A DNA stretch of 64,000 nt from an uncultured Flavobacteriaceae bacterium (lineage in GTDB: Bacteria; Bacteroidota; Bacteroidia; Flavobacteriales; Flavobacteriaceae). The first letter of the stretch is position 1. Each line of letters starts with the position of its first letter. Of the stretch, positions 28,817 to 37,655 are shown piece by piece. Under the pieces are notes generated by a model that saw only the letters and a list, made by a program, of their open reading frames with translations, made no database searches and was not told where the DNA came from. Made by a program: the position numbers and the translations under genes. The stretch covers positions 160,029-224,028 of the forward strand of contig CANLWB010000011.1 in the NCBI GenBank assembly GCA_947494695.1. Reading direction: 5' to 3'.

Positions 28817-30775
28817 TTGATATCACAATCAACCATAGATCAAGTATTTGATGCTAGCCGAATTGAAGAGGTTATAGGTGACTTTGTCAACCTTAAAAAA
28901 TCGGGAACTAATTATAAAGGGTTAAGTCCGTTTAGTGACGAGCGAACAGCAAGTTTTATGGTATCGCCTACCAAACAGATCTGGAAGGACTTTTCTACGG
29001 GAAAAGGAGGGACTGCGGTGTCTTTTTTAATGGAGCATGAGCATTTTACTTATCCGGAAGCCATAAAATATCTGGCAAAAAAATATAATATTGAGTTCGA
29101 GGAAACCGAACAGTCTAACGAGCAAAAGGAACGTGCTGATGAGCGGGAAAGTTTGTACTTGGTTAGTGAGTTTGCGAACAGCTATTTTCAAAAGATATTG
29201 CATAAAACAGATCCGGGAAAATCCATTGGATTGAGTTATTTTAAAGAACGTGGGTTTAGCATTGAAACTATAGAGAAGTTTGACCTGGGATATTCACTCG
29301 ATGAATGGCGCGTCTTTACAGATGAGGCTTTAAAGCAGGGTTATAATATTGAATATCTAGAAAAAACAGGGCTCACTATCGTAAAGGATGAAAAACGCTT
29401 CGATAGGTTTAAAGGGCGTGTTATGTTTCCTATAAAAAGTATGAGTGGTCGGGTTTTAGGATTTGGCGGACGTATACTAACTAACGATAAGAAAGCGGCA
29501 AAATATTTAAACTCCCCAGAAAGTGATATTTATCATAAGAGCAATGTGTTATACGGTATTTATCACGCCAAGCAGAGCATTGCTAAGGAAGATAATTGTT
29601 ATTTGGTAGAGGGGTATACCGATGTTATTCAATTTCATCAAACTGGAGTGAAGAATGTTGTGTCATCTTCTGGGACAGCATTAACAGCAGAGCAAATACG
29701 ACTTGTAAATAGATTAACGAAGAATATTACGGTGCTTTTTGATGGTGATGCAGCAGGTATGCGGGCATCTATTCGAGGCATAGATCTTATACTGGAGCAG
29801 GGGATGAACGTTAAAGTTTGCTCGTTTCCAGAAGGGGAAGACCCTGATAGTTTTGCAAGGCAAAATACCCTGGACGAGCTTATGGAGTATTTAAATGATA
29901 ACGCTAAGGACTTTATTCAATTTAAAGCCTCGTTATTATTTGAAGAAACCAAGAACGATCCTATTAAAAAAGCAGATACGGTAAGGGATATTGTAAATAG
30001 TATTTCTAAAATCCCCGATCGTATAAAAAGAGAAATTTATATCCAGGAATGTGCTCGAATCATGGATATTAGTGAGGAAGTACTCTTTACAACCCTAGCT
30101 CAGATAAATAAAAAAGAAGAGGATGAGGAAAACAAACAACTTAAAAAGAGTCACAAGGCATTCGAGGTTATTAAACATAAGGAGCCTGTAGAAAAAGTTG
30201 ATGTACAATATGTTCTAGAGCGAAAAATTATTGAAATTTTACTGCTTTATGGAAATCGGGTAGAAGATTTTGAGGATTTGGTCTTAAAAGAAAATGAAAA
30301 AGGAGAACTTATTTTAGAACCCGTAATCCATCAAGCTAAGGTCTACGAAAAAGTATTTCTAGACCTTCAGGATGATGAAATGGAATTTTCTAATGCGCAA
30401 TTTAAGACGCTGTACTACAGTATCATAGATGCGCTAAATCAAAATCCGGATTTTAAACTTAAATCGTTTATAAACACAGTTGATAACCAAACGTCTAATG
30501 AGATTACATCCATATTAATGGATGATGAACGTTATACGCTTGATGATTGGCAACGCATGAGTATTTTTCCAAAAGAAAAAACACATAGCGTTGCACAATT
30601 AGTTAGTGAAACGATTTTAAGTCTAAGGTGCTTTTTAATAGATATGAAGGTCAAAGAATTTCAACAAAAAACATTACAAAACAAAACAGATGTTAATCGC
30701 AATATTCTCGAGGAAGTCAAAGACTATTCAGGTTTAAAAATGCTGTTATCCAGAAAATTGAATCGCGTTTTATAG
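28817..30775 (+). CDS. dnaG: DNA primase
   Basis: The start is a TTG at 28,817 (reads MISQSTIDQVFDASRIEEVIG), since no ATG fits and the product then aligns with the usual DnaG N-terminus. The 652-residue protein has the primase zinc-ribbon region, the catalytic core with EGYTDVIQFHQTG and the TOPRIM acid pair in VLFDGDAAGMRA, and a C-terminal helicase-binding part. The zinc-ribbon position (about residues 34-75) contains no Cys or His ligands, which I believe is common in this order. DnaG makes the RNA primers for replication. Its 3' end overlaps the convergent regulator gene by 6 bp. Confidence 0.94.
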   Translation: MISQSTIDQVFDASRIEEVIGDFVNLKKSGTNYKGLSPFSDERTASFMVSPTKQIWKDFSTGKGGTAVSFLMEHEHFTYPEAIKYLAKKYNIEFEETEQSNEQKERADERESLYLVSEFANSYFQKILHKTDPGKSIGLSYFKERGFSIETIEKFDLGYSLDEWRVFTDEALKQGYNIEYLEKTGLTIVKDEKRFDRFKGRVMFPIKSMSGRVLGFGGRILTNDKKAAKYLNSPESDIYHKSNVLYGIYHAKQSIAKEDNCYLVEGYTDVIQFHQTGVKNVVSSSGTALTAEQIRLVNRLTKNITVLFDGDAAGMRASIRGIDLILEQGMNVKVCSFPEGEDPDSFARQNTLDELMEYLNDNAKDFIQFKASLLFEETKNDPIKKADTVRDIVNSISKIPDRIKREIYIQECARIMDISEEVLFTTLAQINKKEEDEENKQLKKSHKAFEVIKHKEPVEKVDVQYVLERKIIEILLLYGNRVEDFEDLVLKENEKGELILEPVIHQAKVYEKVFLDLQDDEMEFSNAQFKTLYYSIIDALNQNPDFKLKSFINTVDNQTSNEITSILMDDERYTLDDWQRMSIFPKEKTHSVAQLVSETILSLRCFLIDMKVKEFQQKTLQNKTDVNRNILEEVKDYSGLKMLLSRKLNRVL

Positions 30776-31399
30776 CTGCTCGCTGAGCTTGGCTTGATTT
30801 ACCAAGTCAACAAGGTTAGTAACCTTTAACTTTCGCATTAATCTGGCTTTGTAAGTACTAACAGTTTTTTCGTTAATATCAAGTTCTTTGGAAATTTCCT
30901 TATTCTTTCTACCAACAGTTAATAGTTTTAAAACTTCAGCTTCTCTCGTCGATAGTTTTTTGTAAAAAGTTCCACTTTTATTAACTCTGTTACCAAATGC
31001 GAGTTGTTGGGTTAACTCATTGCTTAAGTGAATGCCGCCGTCATACACTTTCAAAATGGCCTCATTAATGCTTATAACATTAACAGATTTGTTAAGGTAT
31101 CCAGAAGCACCTGCTTTTATAGCATTAATGGCATAAACCTCTTCTGGTTGACTACTAAAGATAATAGTCTTAATATCCGGGTAGTCATTCTTTAAATAAC
31201 GTAACACTGTTAACCCATTTAACTTTGGGAAATCAGCTTCTGTTAAAATAATGTCTACAGGATTTTTTTTAATAAATTCTAAGATGGCCTCGCCATCGTC
31301 AACACTTCCAACTACCTTAATGTTGGGTGATGCAGAAAAAAGAACTTCTAGCCCTTTCCTTGTGATCGGGTGATTATCCGCTATTAATAATTTAATCAT
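30770..31399 (-). CDS. LuxR-type response regulator with Glu at the phosphoacceptor position
   Basis: The 209-residue protein has a receiver domain (1-120) and a C-terminal LuxR/NarL helix-turn-helix (KLSTREAEVLKLLTVGRKNKEISKELDINEKTVSTYKARLMRKL). Asp8, the FSS switch residue and the conserved Lys in LNKS are present. Where the phosphorylated Asp is expected, the sequence reads ILTEADFP, placing Glu54 in that position. It may act without phosphorylation. No histidine kinase gene is adjacent. It faces dnaG tail to tail. Confidence 0.88.
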   Translation of the reverse strand: MIKLLIADNHPITRKGLEVLFSASPNIKVVGSVDDGEAILEFIKKNPVDIILTEADFPKLNGLTVLRYLKNDYPDIKTIIFSSQPEEVYAINAIKAGASGYLNKSVNVISINEAILKVYDGGIHLSNELTQQLAFGNRVNKSGTFYKKLSTREAEVLKLLTVGRKNKEISKELDINEKTVSTYKARLMRKLKVTNLVDLVNQAKLSEQL

Positions 31400-31496
31400 A
31401 ATTTAAGCTTTTATAATATTTAGTTAGAGATTCGTATTATAATTGAGAGAGTAAGCTTGGTGTAAATGTAATGATTTTTTGAACAATCTACAATTT

Positions 31497-32285
31497 CTAG
31501 ATAAAATTGTTGGGAATTTTACAAATCGGAATAGGCGTCATCTTGTGTTTATTAGCATTATTAAAACGCTTATAAATTTTAAAAACGTCTAATTTTCTGC
31601 CAGAAAAATCGTCCATGTTTTTTCCCTCGTTGTCCATTTTCATTGCCCATTCAAGCTCTGGGTACGAAGCACCAATTTGATCTTCGTCACTTCTGGCATC
31701 TCCAAATAAACCATCGCTTGGAGCAGCCTTCATTATGGATTCTGGTACCTGTAAAAATTCTCCTAATTTGTAGACTTGAGACTTCAATAAGTCGGCAATT
31801 GGACTCAAATCGACACCTCCATCACCATATTTTGTGTAAAAACCAACACCAAAATCTTCAACTTTGTTCCCAGTTCCGGCAACTAATAATTTATAAAGTC
31901 CTGCATAATAATAAAGTGTAGTCATTCGCAATCGAGCTCTGGTATTTGCCAATGCCATATCTATAGTGGCCTGATCGCTATCAAAGAATACCTCGGTTTT
32001 GAATTCTTCAAAAACAGGAGTTAAGTCGGTTCGAGTGTCGCTTACGTTGTCAAACCGATCAGATAATTGTTTTATATGTTCCTGTGCTCTAGTTACATGG
32101 CTTTCGGCCTGATGAATAGGCATTTCTATACAAAGTACATTTAAGCCTGTGTTAGCACACAGGGTCGAAGTAACTGCAGAATCGATGCCTCCAGAAATGC
32201 CAACGACAAAGCCATTAACACCTGCATGTATTGCGTAATCTTTTAACCAGTTAACAATGTGGTCGACAACTTTTTCTGTTTGCAT
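31497..32285 (-). CDS. nadE: NH3-dependent NAD synthetase
   Basis: I start at the ATG at 32,285 (MQTEKVVDHIVNWL); the frame is open upstream for 19 residues but these look non-coding. The 262-residue enzyme has the ATP-pyrophosphatase loop GISGGIDSAVTS, the region GTGNKVEDFGVGFYTKYGDGGVDLSPIADLLKSQVY, and no glutaminase domain. It amidates deamido-NAD with ammonia to give NAD. It is divergent from gldB, with 74 bp between them. Confidence 0.95.
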   Translation of the reverse strand: MQTEKVVDHIVNWLKDYAIHAGVNGFVVGISGGIDSAVTSTLCANTGLNVLCIEMPIHQAESHVTRAQEHIKQLSDRFDNVSDTRTDLTPVFEEFKTEVFFDSDQATIDMALANTRARLRMTTLYYYAGLYKLLVAGTGNKVEDFGVGFYTKYGDGGVDLSPIADLLKSQVYKLGEFLQVPESIMKAAPSDGLFGDARSDEDQIGASYPELEWAMKMDNEGKNMDDFSGRKLDVFKIYKRFNNANKHKMTPIPICKIPNNFI

Positions 32286-32312
32286 ATTAAATGAATTTAA
32301 TTCTAAGAATAG

Positions 32313-32320
32313 TACCTTTG
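32313..32320 (+). promoter_or_regulatory. -7 element (TAnnTTTG) of gldB
   Basis: TACCTTTG matches the Bacteroidota -7 consensus and lies 39 bp before the gldB ATG in the short divergent space shared with nadE. Confidence 0.55.
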
Positions 32321-32359
32321 CAAACAAAAATAATCGAAACACACAATTAATAAAAATTT

Positions 32360-33340
32360 ATGTCGGTTAAGTTTTATATCAAGAATCTATTATGCTTTAT
32401 CATATTATTGATTCTTAATACATCATGTAAAAATAAAAATAGCTTAGAGCTTGAAATAGCGAATGTTAAGACGAACATTGAAGTAGAACGTTTCGATTTA
32501 TTGTTTGCTGGTGTAACTTCTGAGAAATTACCAGAGTTAAAAAAAGACTATGCCTTTATGTTTTCTGAGAAATATAAGGACTCATTTTGGGTAGCAAAAA
32601 GAGCAGATACCATACAGGTAGAATTGTTTAAAGCTGTGAATGGCGTGTTTGATGACTTTAAAAATGAGGAACTCGAAATAGAATCTCTATTTAATCACCT
32701 TGCCTATTACTTTCCTGAGTTTAATCTACCAAGGGTTATTACGACCACGAGCGATGTGGATTATAGAAACAGGGTGATAGTAACCGATAGCATTGCTATT
32801 CTGGCGTTAGATACCTATTTAGGGGCAGATCATGAATTCTACGAAAATATCCCTAAATACATAAGTGATAATTTAAGAAAGGAACAAATTACGGTCGATC
32901 TGGCAGAAGAATATGGAAGGAAATTCGTTTATCAGGGGACTAAAAAAACCTTGCTCGACGAAATGATATATTTTGGGAAGTTATTATATTTTAAGGATGT
33001 AGTGATTCCGTTTAAGACAGATGCCGAACGGATTGGTTATTCACAGGAACAATTAGATTGGGCTATTGCTAATGAAAGCGAAGTTTGGCGTTATTTTGTT
33101 GAGCGTGAATTACTATTTAGTACAGATTCTAAGCTTGTAGGTAGATTTATTAATCCAGCGCCATTTTCTAAGTTTTATTTGGAGGGTGTGGATGCCGAAT
33201 CTCCCGGACGTTTAGGACAATATATAGGATGGCAAATCATAAGAGCGTACATGGATCAAAATACAGTAAGCCTTAAGGATATGCTAATAGCCGATACCCA
33301 GGAGATTTTTAATAATTCAAAGTTTAAACCACGAAAATAA
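32360..33340 (+). CDS. gldB: Gliding motility lipoprotein GldB
   Basis: The 326-residue protein has a lipoprotein signal with Cys23 (NTSC). The mature part matches GldB, with VERFDLLFAG near the start, the helix-rich LAYYFPEFNLPRVITTTSDVDY region, and PGRLGQYIGWQIIRAYM near the end. GldB is required for gliding and type IX secretion in Flavobacterium; it sits in the cell envelope with an unclear biochemical role. Its stop codon shares one base with the gldC ATG, so they are translationally coupled. Confidence 0.93.
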   Translation: MSVKFYIKNLLCFIILLILNTSCKNKNSLELEIANVKTNIEVERFDLLFAGVTSEKLPELKKDYAFMFSEKYKDSFWVAKRADTIQVELFKAVNGVFDDFKNEELEIESLFNHLAYYFPEFNLPRVITTTSDVDYRNRVIVTDSIAILALDTYLGADHEFYENIPKYISDNLRKEQITVDLAEEYGRKFVYQGTKKTLLDEMIYFGKLLYFKDVVIPFKTDAERIGYSQEQLDWAIANESEVWRYFVERELLFSTDSKLVGRFINPAPFSKFYLEGVDAESPGRLGQYIGWQIIRAYMDQNTVSLKDMLIADTQEIFNNSKFKPRK

Positions 33341-33678
33341 TGTCGAAGAATATAACTTCTAAAATAGAATTAAATGTAGAACTGGATGAAAACAGGGTGC
33401 CGGAGAAGTTACGATGGTCTGCCGAAGACGGAGGGATAACTAATGAGGAAGCAAAGGCTATGATGCTTTCGGTTTGGGATTCTAAGACCCAGGAAACATT
33501 ACGTATTGATCTATGGACCAAAGATATGCCGGTAGATGAAATGAAAGTGTTTTTTCATCAAACATTAGTAGCTATGAGTAATACATTTAATCGCGCGACG
33601 CAGGACGAAAAAATGACAGCTACCATGAAGGATTTCTGTGATTATTTTGCGGAAAAACTAGAGCTGAAAAAATCTTAA
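33340..33678 (+). CDS. gldC: Gliding motility protein GldC
   Basis: This 112-residue cytoplasmic-looking protein matches GldC: ITSKIELNVELDENRVPEKLRWSAEDGGI at the start and the helical AMSNTFNRATQDEKM segment. In Flavobacterium, loss of GldC reduces gliding. The gene overlaps gldB by one base, the usual gldBC order. It supports the assignment of the organism to the gliding Bacteroidota. Confidence 0.93.
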   Translation: MSKNITSKIELNVELDENRVPEKLRWSAEDGGITNEEAKAMMLSVWDSKTQETLRIDLWTKDMPVDEMKVFFHQTLVAMSNTFNRATQDEKMTATMKDFCDYFAEKLELKKS

Positions 33679-34111
33679 TTTAAACTCGGGTACGGGTTCT
33701 GATACTGTTTTTACCTTTTATTTAGATGACGATTTGTTCATATGTATTGCGATAAGAACTCGTAATAGGTATGACATATGACGTATGCCTAATTTTACTT
33801 AAAATTATCCATTAAAAACACAGTAATTTTAAATTGAAACCTTTAAACAATTAGTCTAGAGGTTATGTGTTGGACAAGATATTTCAAAATAGGTTTACTG
33901 TATATTCCTTGCAATACGTTTTAGTTTGGGTATCGTTTTGTGCCTGTAAGCCACTTAATATAAATAGTTTTTCAATTGAAAATTTGTTTAGCATAACTCT
34001 CAATGCTTTAGAATTGGAAGAGAAAGAAGTTCTTTGGGTAAATCTTGATTGGGTTTCTTTCAAAACCTTCAGTATGCCAGGCAAGACATACCCTTGTTGC
34101 GCACTCGTACT
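33679..34111. other. 433-bp region without an assigned gene
   Basis: Frames of 82 codons (plus, 33,867-34,115) and 66 codons (minus, 33,884-34,084) oppose each other here. Neither product resembles a family I know, and neither has a good ribosome site. It may hold a decayed gene. Confidence 0.4.
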
Positions 34112-34555
34112 TTAATTGCTATGCAGTTCAATCCTATGCACTATTAGTGCAGTTACAAACAAACCAAAACCGTATACACAGTGAATAATAAGACTCATTA
34201 ATCTAGCTTGGTTCGGATGCGGTAAATTTGAACCCGCAATACCAAACCCAAATGCGGGTTGCATTATAAAAAATGGAGCAACTGTTGTTAGTAATCCAAT
34301 CATCAAAGCCGGGAAAAGCGACGGATTATTCAACCATTTTTTTCCAAATAACATCACTAATAAAAAGGCAAAAGTAATCCCAATAGCATAATGAGCAATT
34401 TGCCCAATAATTAGTTCGTGCTTAATAGGGGTTGAATCCATGATTTTATTGTGATAATACTTCCCATTAAACGTATATCCAATCCAACGCCCAAGAAATC
34501 TATAATCAAGTCCTTTTATTCCAAATAGTTTTAAAATAAACGAATAGGAATCCAT
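34112..34555 (-). CDS. DUF2938-family membrane protein, probably lacking its N-terminus
   Basis: The 147-residue product from the ATG at 34,555 has the DUF2938 features DYRFLGRWIGY, a TM helix with HYAIGITFAFLLVMLFG, PALMIGLLTTVAPFFIMQPAFGFGIAGSNLPHPNQ and a last TM helix. Homologs start about 15 residues earlier with a helix ending in IGIGAT. Here those residues (VIGIGATFT) are encoded in frame upstream, but a TAG and no ATG or GTG precede them. The start codon is therefore lost, or a frameshift near 34,595 cut it off. It may be a recent pseudogene. Confidence 0.7.
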   Translation of the reverse strand: MDSYSFILKLFGIKGLDYRFLGRWIGYTFNGKYYHNKIMDSTPIKHELIIGQIAHYAIGITFAFLLVMLFGKKWLNNPSLFPALMIGLLTTVAPFFIMQPAFGFGIAGSNLPHPNQARLMSLIIHCVYGFGLFVTALIVHRIELHSN

Positions 34556-34767
34556 TGTGAACGTAGCTCCGATTCCAATTACATAGGTTGATAAATGCTA
34601 AAGTTTTTTTCTAATATGGCTTAATGGCGTTGGTGTAATATTCGAATGCCATGGGATTTGATATAGAGGAATTTATCGTTCTAATTTATTTAGGACTAGA
34701 TTGAGTCGGTATGGTTCGAGACCTGCTTTATCCAAGTTAAAGATGTTACCTGTGTTGTAGGACGCTT

Positions 34768-35619
34768 TTATTTTAGCTGAACCAATCTTTTACTAATGAC
34801 CCAAAGCTTTTTGGCAGTTTCTTTGTTGGTAGCCCAGGGTTTAGGCTTTTTCTCTTTACAATTTCTGAAATTTTTGCCTGAAACCTCATGAACCTCGGAA
34901 GACGAACACATATAGATAGACGTTTTTGCTCCTGCTTCTGGGGACTGTAAAAACAGTTTCATAAGGATTGAAATAATTCTACCCAATAGGCCATTTTGAG
35001 ATCCTAAATTGGTGCCTACTTCTCCTGGGTCGACAGAATTAACCGTTATATTACTGCCCTTAAGTATATTCGCTAATTCAAAGGTGAAAAGAACGTTTGC
35101 TAACTTTGAATGGCTGTACACCTTTAAAGATTTAAAGCCATTATAAAAATTTAAATCTTCAAAATTTATTTTTTTAACAAGTATATGTGCACCTGATGCT
35201 ATGTTTACGATTCGTGCAGAACCACTTAATTTTATGCGCTCAATTAATAAATCGGTTAATAAGAAATGAGAAAGGTGGTTAACGGCAAACATTTCTTCAT
35301 GGCCATCTATGGTGAGTTTTCGAGTTGAATTATATACTCCCGCATTATTTAAGAGAATGTGTAATGGTTTGTTATAACTTAAAAAAGTTTGAGCAATTAT
35401 TCGTACTTCAGCTAGAGAAGACAGGTCTCCCAATAACAAATGAATATTTTTATTTCCCGTTTCGGATTTTATGTCCTGTATAACTTTTTCTCCTTTTTGA
35501 GCATTCCGACCAACTAAATATAATTCGGCTCCCATTTTAGCTAAAGATTTTGCCGAGGCTAATCCAATTCCACTAGTCGCACCCGTTATAAGAGCAATTT
35601 TATTTTTTAAAATCTCCAT
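34768..35619 (-). CDS. Short-chain dehydrogenase/reductase (retinol dehydrogenase-like)
   Basis: The 283-residue protein has a Rossmann start ALITGATSGIGLASA, NNAGVY near residue 90 and a catalytic YSHSK in place of the usual YxxSK. It resembles the retinol dehydrogenase/oxidoreductase branch with an extended C-terminus (SGKNFRNCKEKKPK). The substrate is unknown. It is the last of three closely spaced minus-strand genes with the DUF6326 and Crp genes. Confidence 0.9.
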   Translation of the reverse strand: MEILKNKIALITGATSGIGLASAKSLAKMGAELYLVGRNAQKGEKVIQDIKSETGNKNIHLLLGDLSSLAEVRIIAQTFLSYNKPLHILLNNAGVYNSTRKLTIDGHEEMFAVNHLSHFLLTDLLIERIKLSGSARIVNIASGAHILVKKINFEDLNFYNGFKSLKVYSHSKLANVLFTFELANILKGSNITVNSVDPGEVGTNLGSQNGLLGRIISILMKLFLQSPEAGAKTSIYMCSSSEVHEVSGKNFRNCKEKKPKPWATNKETAKKLWVISKRLVQLK

Positions 35620-35630
35620 ATACCGGTTTT

Positions 35631-36014
35631 TTATTTGTTAATCACCGAAACTTCTTTATTATTCCCTGCAAAAATTATAATTATGAATAACCCTAGAGTT
35701 GTTATAATCAGGAAAAAGGTGTCATCCAAATCTTTAGGTGGATTCATAAACAGTGTAATTATGGATATGAGAGCTACACCAATATTTGACCATTTGTTAG
35801 CCTTAGGCGGCAGAAATTGAGAAAGTATTATCATTAAAATAGGAAACTCAAGCAAGATACCTCCAATGAGTATAAGCTCTTCTGTAATCGTATTTCCATT
35901 TACTATTCCGCTTTGCATTTCTTCAAGCAGAGCGGGTCTAAACAAGTCATGAATGTCTTTAACGATGATATTGAGTAGTACAAATACCCATAGGAATGAT
36001 AATTTTGTTCTCAT
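35631..36014 (-). CDS. DUF6326-like small membrane protein
   Basis: This 127-residue protein has four predicted membrane helices and a conserved stretch IIVKDIHDLFRPALLEEM between the first two. It resembles the DUF6326 family of Bacteroidota membrane proteins, whose function is unknown. It lies 11 bp from the SDR gene and 99 bp after the Crp gene, forming a small operon. Confidence 0.7.
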   Translation of the reverse strand: MRTKLSFLWVFVLLNIIVKDIHDLFRPALLEEMQSGIVNGNTITEELILIGGILLEFPILMIILSQFLPPKANKWSNIGVALISIITLFMNPPKDLDDTFFLIITTLGLFIIIIFAGNNKEVSVINK

Positions 36015-36113
36015 AACATACTTTTTTAGTGAGCAACAAAACTATTCTTCCTGGTGTCGGAATTCATTCACCCAGGTTAATTTCGGTGATATTGGTAAAT
36101 AAAAGGTGAGTCA

Positions 36114-36689
36114 TTATTTTTGGTGGGCAATACGTTTACGTATTCTGCTTAAAGATTGGGGTTTAATACCAAGGTAACTGGCCAAATGGTATTGAGGCAC
36201 TCTTCTAAACAAATCTGGCCTGTACTTCCTTAATTCTAAATAGTGCTCTTCTGGAGAAAGGTTTCTAAATTTATTTGCCGAAATTAATTGGTTAGTGGTA
36301 AAATCGTCGCTAATTTTTCTGTAAAGCGGAATAAATTGTGGATGTTTTTTTAAAAAATGTTCTGTTCGTTCGGTTCTACCTATTGAGAATACACAGTCTT
36401 CAAGACACTCGATATAATATTCAGAAGGTTGTTTTTTTATATAACTAACGGGAACGATTGGTTCATTCTCTAAAAAAAAATCTGTATTTTTTTCTTCCCC
36501 ATCAACTAAGAAATAGCTGCGTACACAGCCTTTTAAAACAAGGTAACTTTCCTTAGCGTATTCACCTTCTTTCAATAAAATAGTTCCTTTTTTGTGACTT
36601 TTAATTAAACAGTTTTCTTCAATAATTCTAATTTCCTCTATGTCCAGAGATTTGTATTGCGTGAAATATTCTATTAAAAGCTTACTCAT
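36114..36689 (-). CDS. Crp/Fnr-family transcriptional regulator
   Basis: The 191-residue protein has a cyclic-nucleotide-binding-type beta barrel (residues 15-120: KGTILLKEGEYAKESYLVLKGCVRSYF) and a C-terminal winged helix ending VPQYHLASYLGIKPQSLSRIRKRI. It lacks the Fnr cysteine cluster. It is the first gene before DUF6326 and the SDR gene and probably regulates them. It is also the last core gene before the cassette-like region. Confidence 0.9.
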   Translation of the reverse strand: MSKLLIEYFTQYKSLDIEEIRIIEENCLIKSHKKGTILLKEGEYAKESYLVLKGCVRSYFLVDGEEKNTDFFLENEPIVPVSYIKKQPSEYYIECLEDCVFSIGRTERTEHFLKKHPQFIPLYRKISDDFTTNQLISANKFRNLSPEEHYLELRKYRPDLFRRVPQYHLASYLGIKPQSLSRIRKRIAHQK

Positions 36690-36730
36690 GATTATTTATA
36701 CGCTTTGATTTATTACACGGAGTGATCTCG

Positions 36731-36864
36731 TATAACCATTAGTTACGGGTTTTAAGTTACTATTTTTCGATTTGGCACTATTGTTAGCAATTCTGAGTGG
36801 ATTCGGACGGCCTGTCCCAAGCTTGTCTCGGGATAGTTGAACCCGCCATAGTTGCTGTTAGCAC
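36731..36864. repeat. Array palindrome P1
   Basis: An imperfect palindrome beginning TATAACCATTAGTTACGGGT and ending CTGTTAGCACC. The arms 36787-36806 and 36836-36857 pair with a few mismatches, and an inner hairpin has a CTTGT loop around 36,820. It is about 80 percent alike to P17 at 54,807. It marks the left edge of the cassette-like array. An IS110-type relic lies directly to its right. Confidence 0.75.
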
Positions 36865-36918
36865 CAATGAAAAAGGAGAACGTCGAGTACTTTTAGAGTT
36901 CATCAAAACTATAAATTT

Positions 36919-37180
36919 ATGGATACACCACATTCTGCTCAATCAAAGTTATATATTGGTATCGACATTCACAAACGCAGCTGGAAAATCCACCGTGCTA
37001 CAGCATTGTTTTCTGGCAAGACCTTTACCATACCTTCTAAACCAGAACTGTTACGGGATTATGCAGATAAATATTATCCAGATCATGTACCCACAGTCTA
37101 CGAAGCAGGCTGCTATGGGTATTATGTTCATTGTAATTTTGAGGGTTATGGATGGCGTTTATTAGTAGTAAAGATACCGT
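36919..37180 (+). pseudogene. IS110-family transposase, truncated N-terminal relic
   Basis: About 85 codons encode the start of an IS110-type DEDD transposase: YIGIDIHKRSW with the first catalytic Asp, and VPTVYEAGCYGYYVH with the Glu of the RuvC-like fold. The similarity ends near 37,175 at LLVVKIP, where a full protein would run to about 330 residues. No C-terminal Tnp_20 domain is present. The relic abuts palindrome P1 on its left and a VOC gene on its right. Confidence 0.8.
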
Positions 37181-37204
37181 GTTGTATGCCATTTTTTAGT
37201 GTTA

Positions 37205-37627
37205 TTATTCGCTTTTTTCTGCAAAACCAAGGATGTAACCGTTATTATCGGCCAGGTAAAATTCTCGCATTCCATACCAGGCTGTTTTCAATTCAGTTGG
37301 ATTAAGTCCTTGGTTTTTGATATGCTCGTAAAAGCTATCGACTCCCTCTATTTCCATATAGAACGAAACACTTGCCGACATTGAAAGGTCTTTGGCAAGA
37401 GGTACATCTCTTTTGAAACTTTCAGTTCGTTGAAACATCATTTCTACATTGTCTTTGCTAACTAATGCGTAAACATATTCTTTATCATCATCGAACGACT
37501 GTTCGATTCCATCTTGCGTATCTGGAACAGCCATTACAAGTGAAAATCCTAAAACAGATTGATAAAATCCTACGGTTTTTCTGATATCTTTTACTTCGAA
37601 GTTAGGCGTTAATTTATTTGCTTTCAT
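37205..37627 (-). CDS. VOC-family (glyoxalase/bleomycin resistance-like) protein
   Basis: The start is taken at the ATG at 37,627 (MKANKLTPNFEVKDI); eight more residues upstream overlap the intergenic space. The 140-residue product has the two beta-alpha-beta-beta-beta halves of the VOC fold: TVGFYQSVLGF, VYALVSKDNVEMMFQ, and REFYLADNNGYILGFAE with the second-half acidic position. Such proteins bind metal and detoxify small molecules or bind antibiotics. It is downstream of an AraC gene with 28 bp between them, so it is its probable target. Confidence 0.88.
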   Translation of the reverse strand: MKANKLTPNFEVKDIRKTVGFYQSVLGFSLVMAVPDTQDGIEQSFDDDKEYVYALVSKDNVEMMFQRTESFKRDVPLAKDLSMSASVSFYMEIEGVDSFYEHIKNQGLNPTELKTAWYGMREFYLADNNGYILGFAEKSE

Positions 37628-37655
37628 TTTATTAAATTTTAATGATTGCACAAAT

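Noticed and set aside
36797..37165. 122-codon frame overlapping the IS110 relic in another phase
   Set aside because: The overlapping frame from 36,919 carries the IS110 motifs. This one does not resemble any protein.
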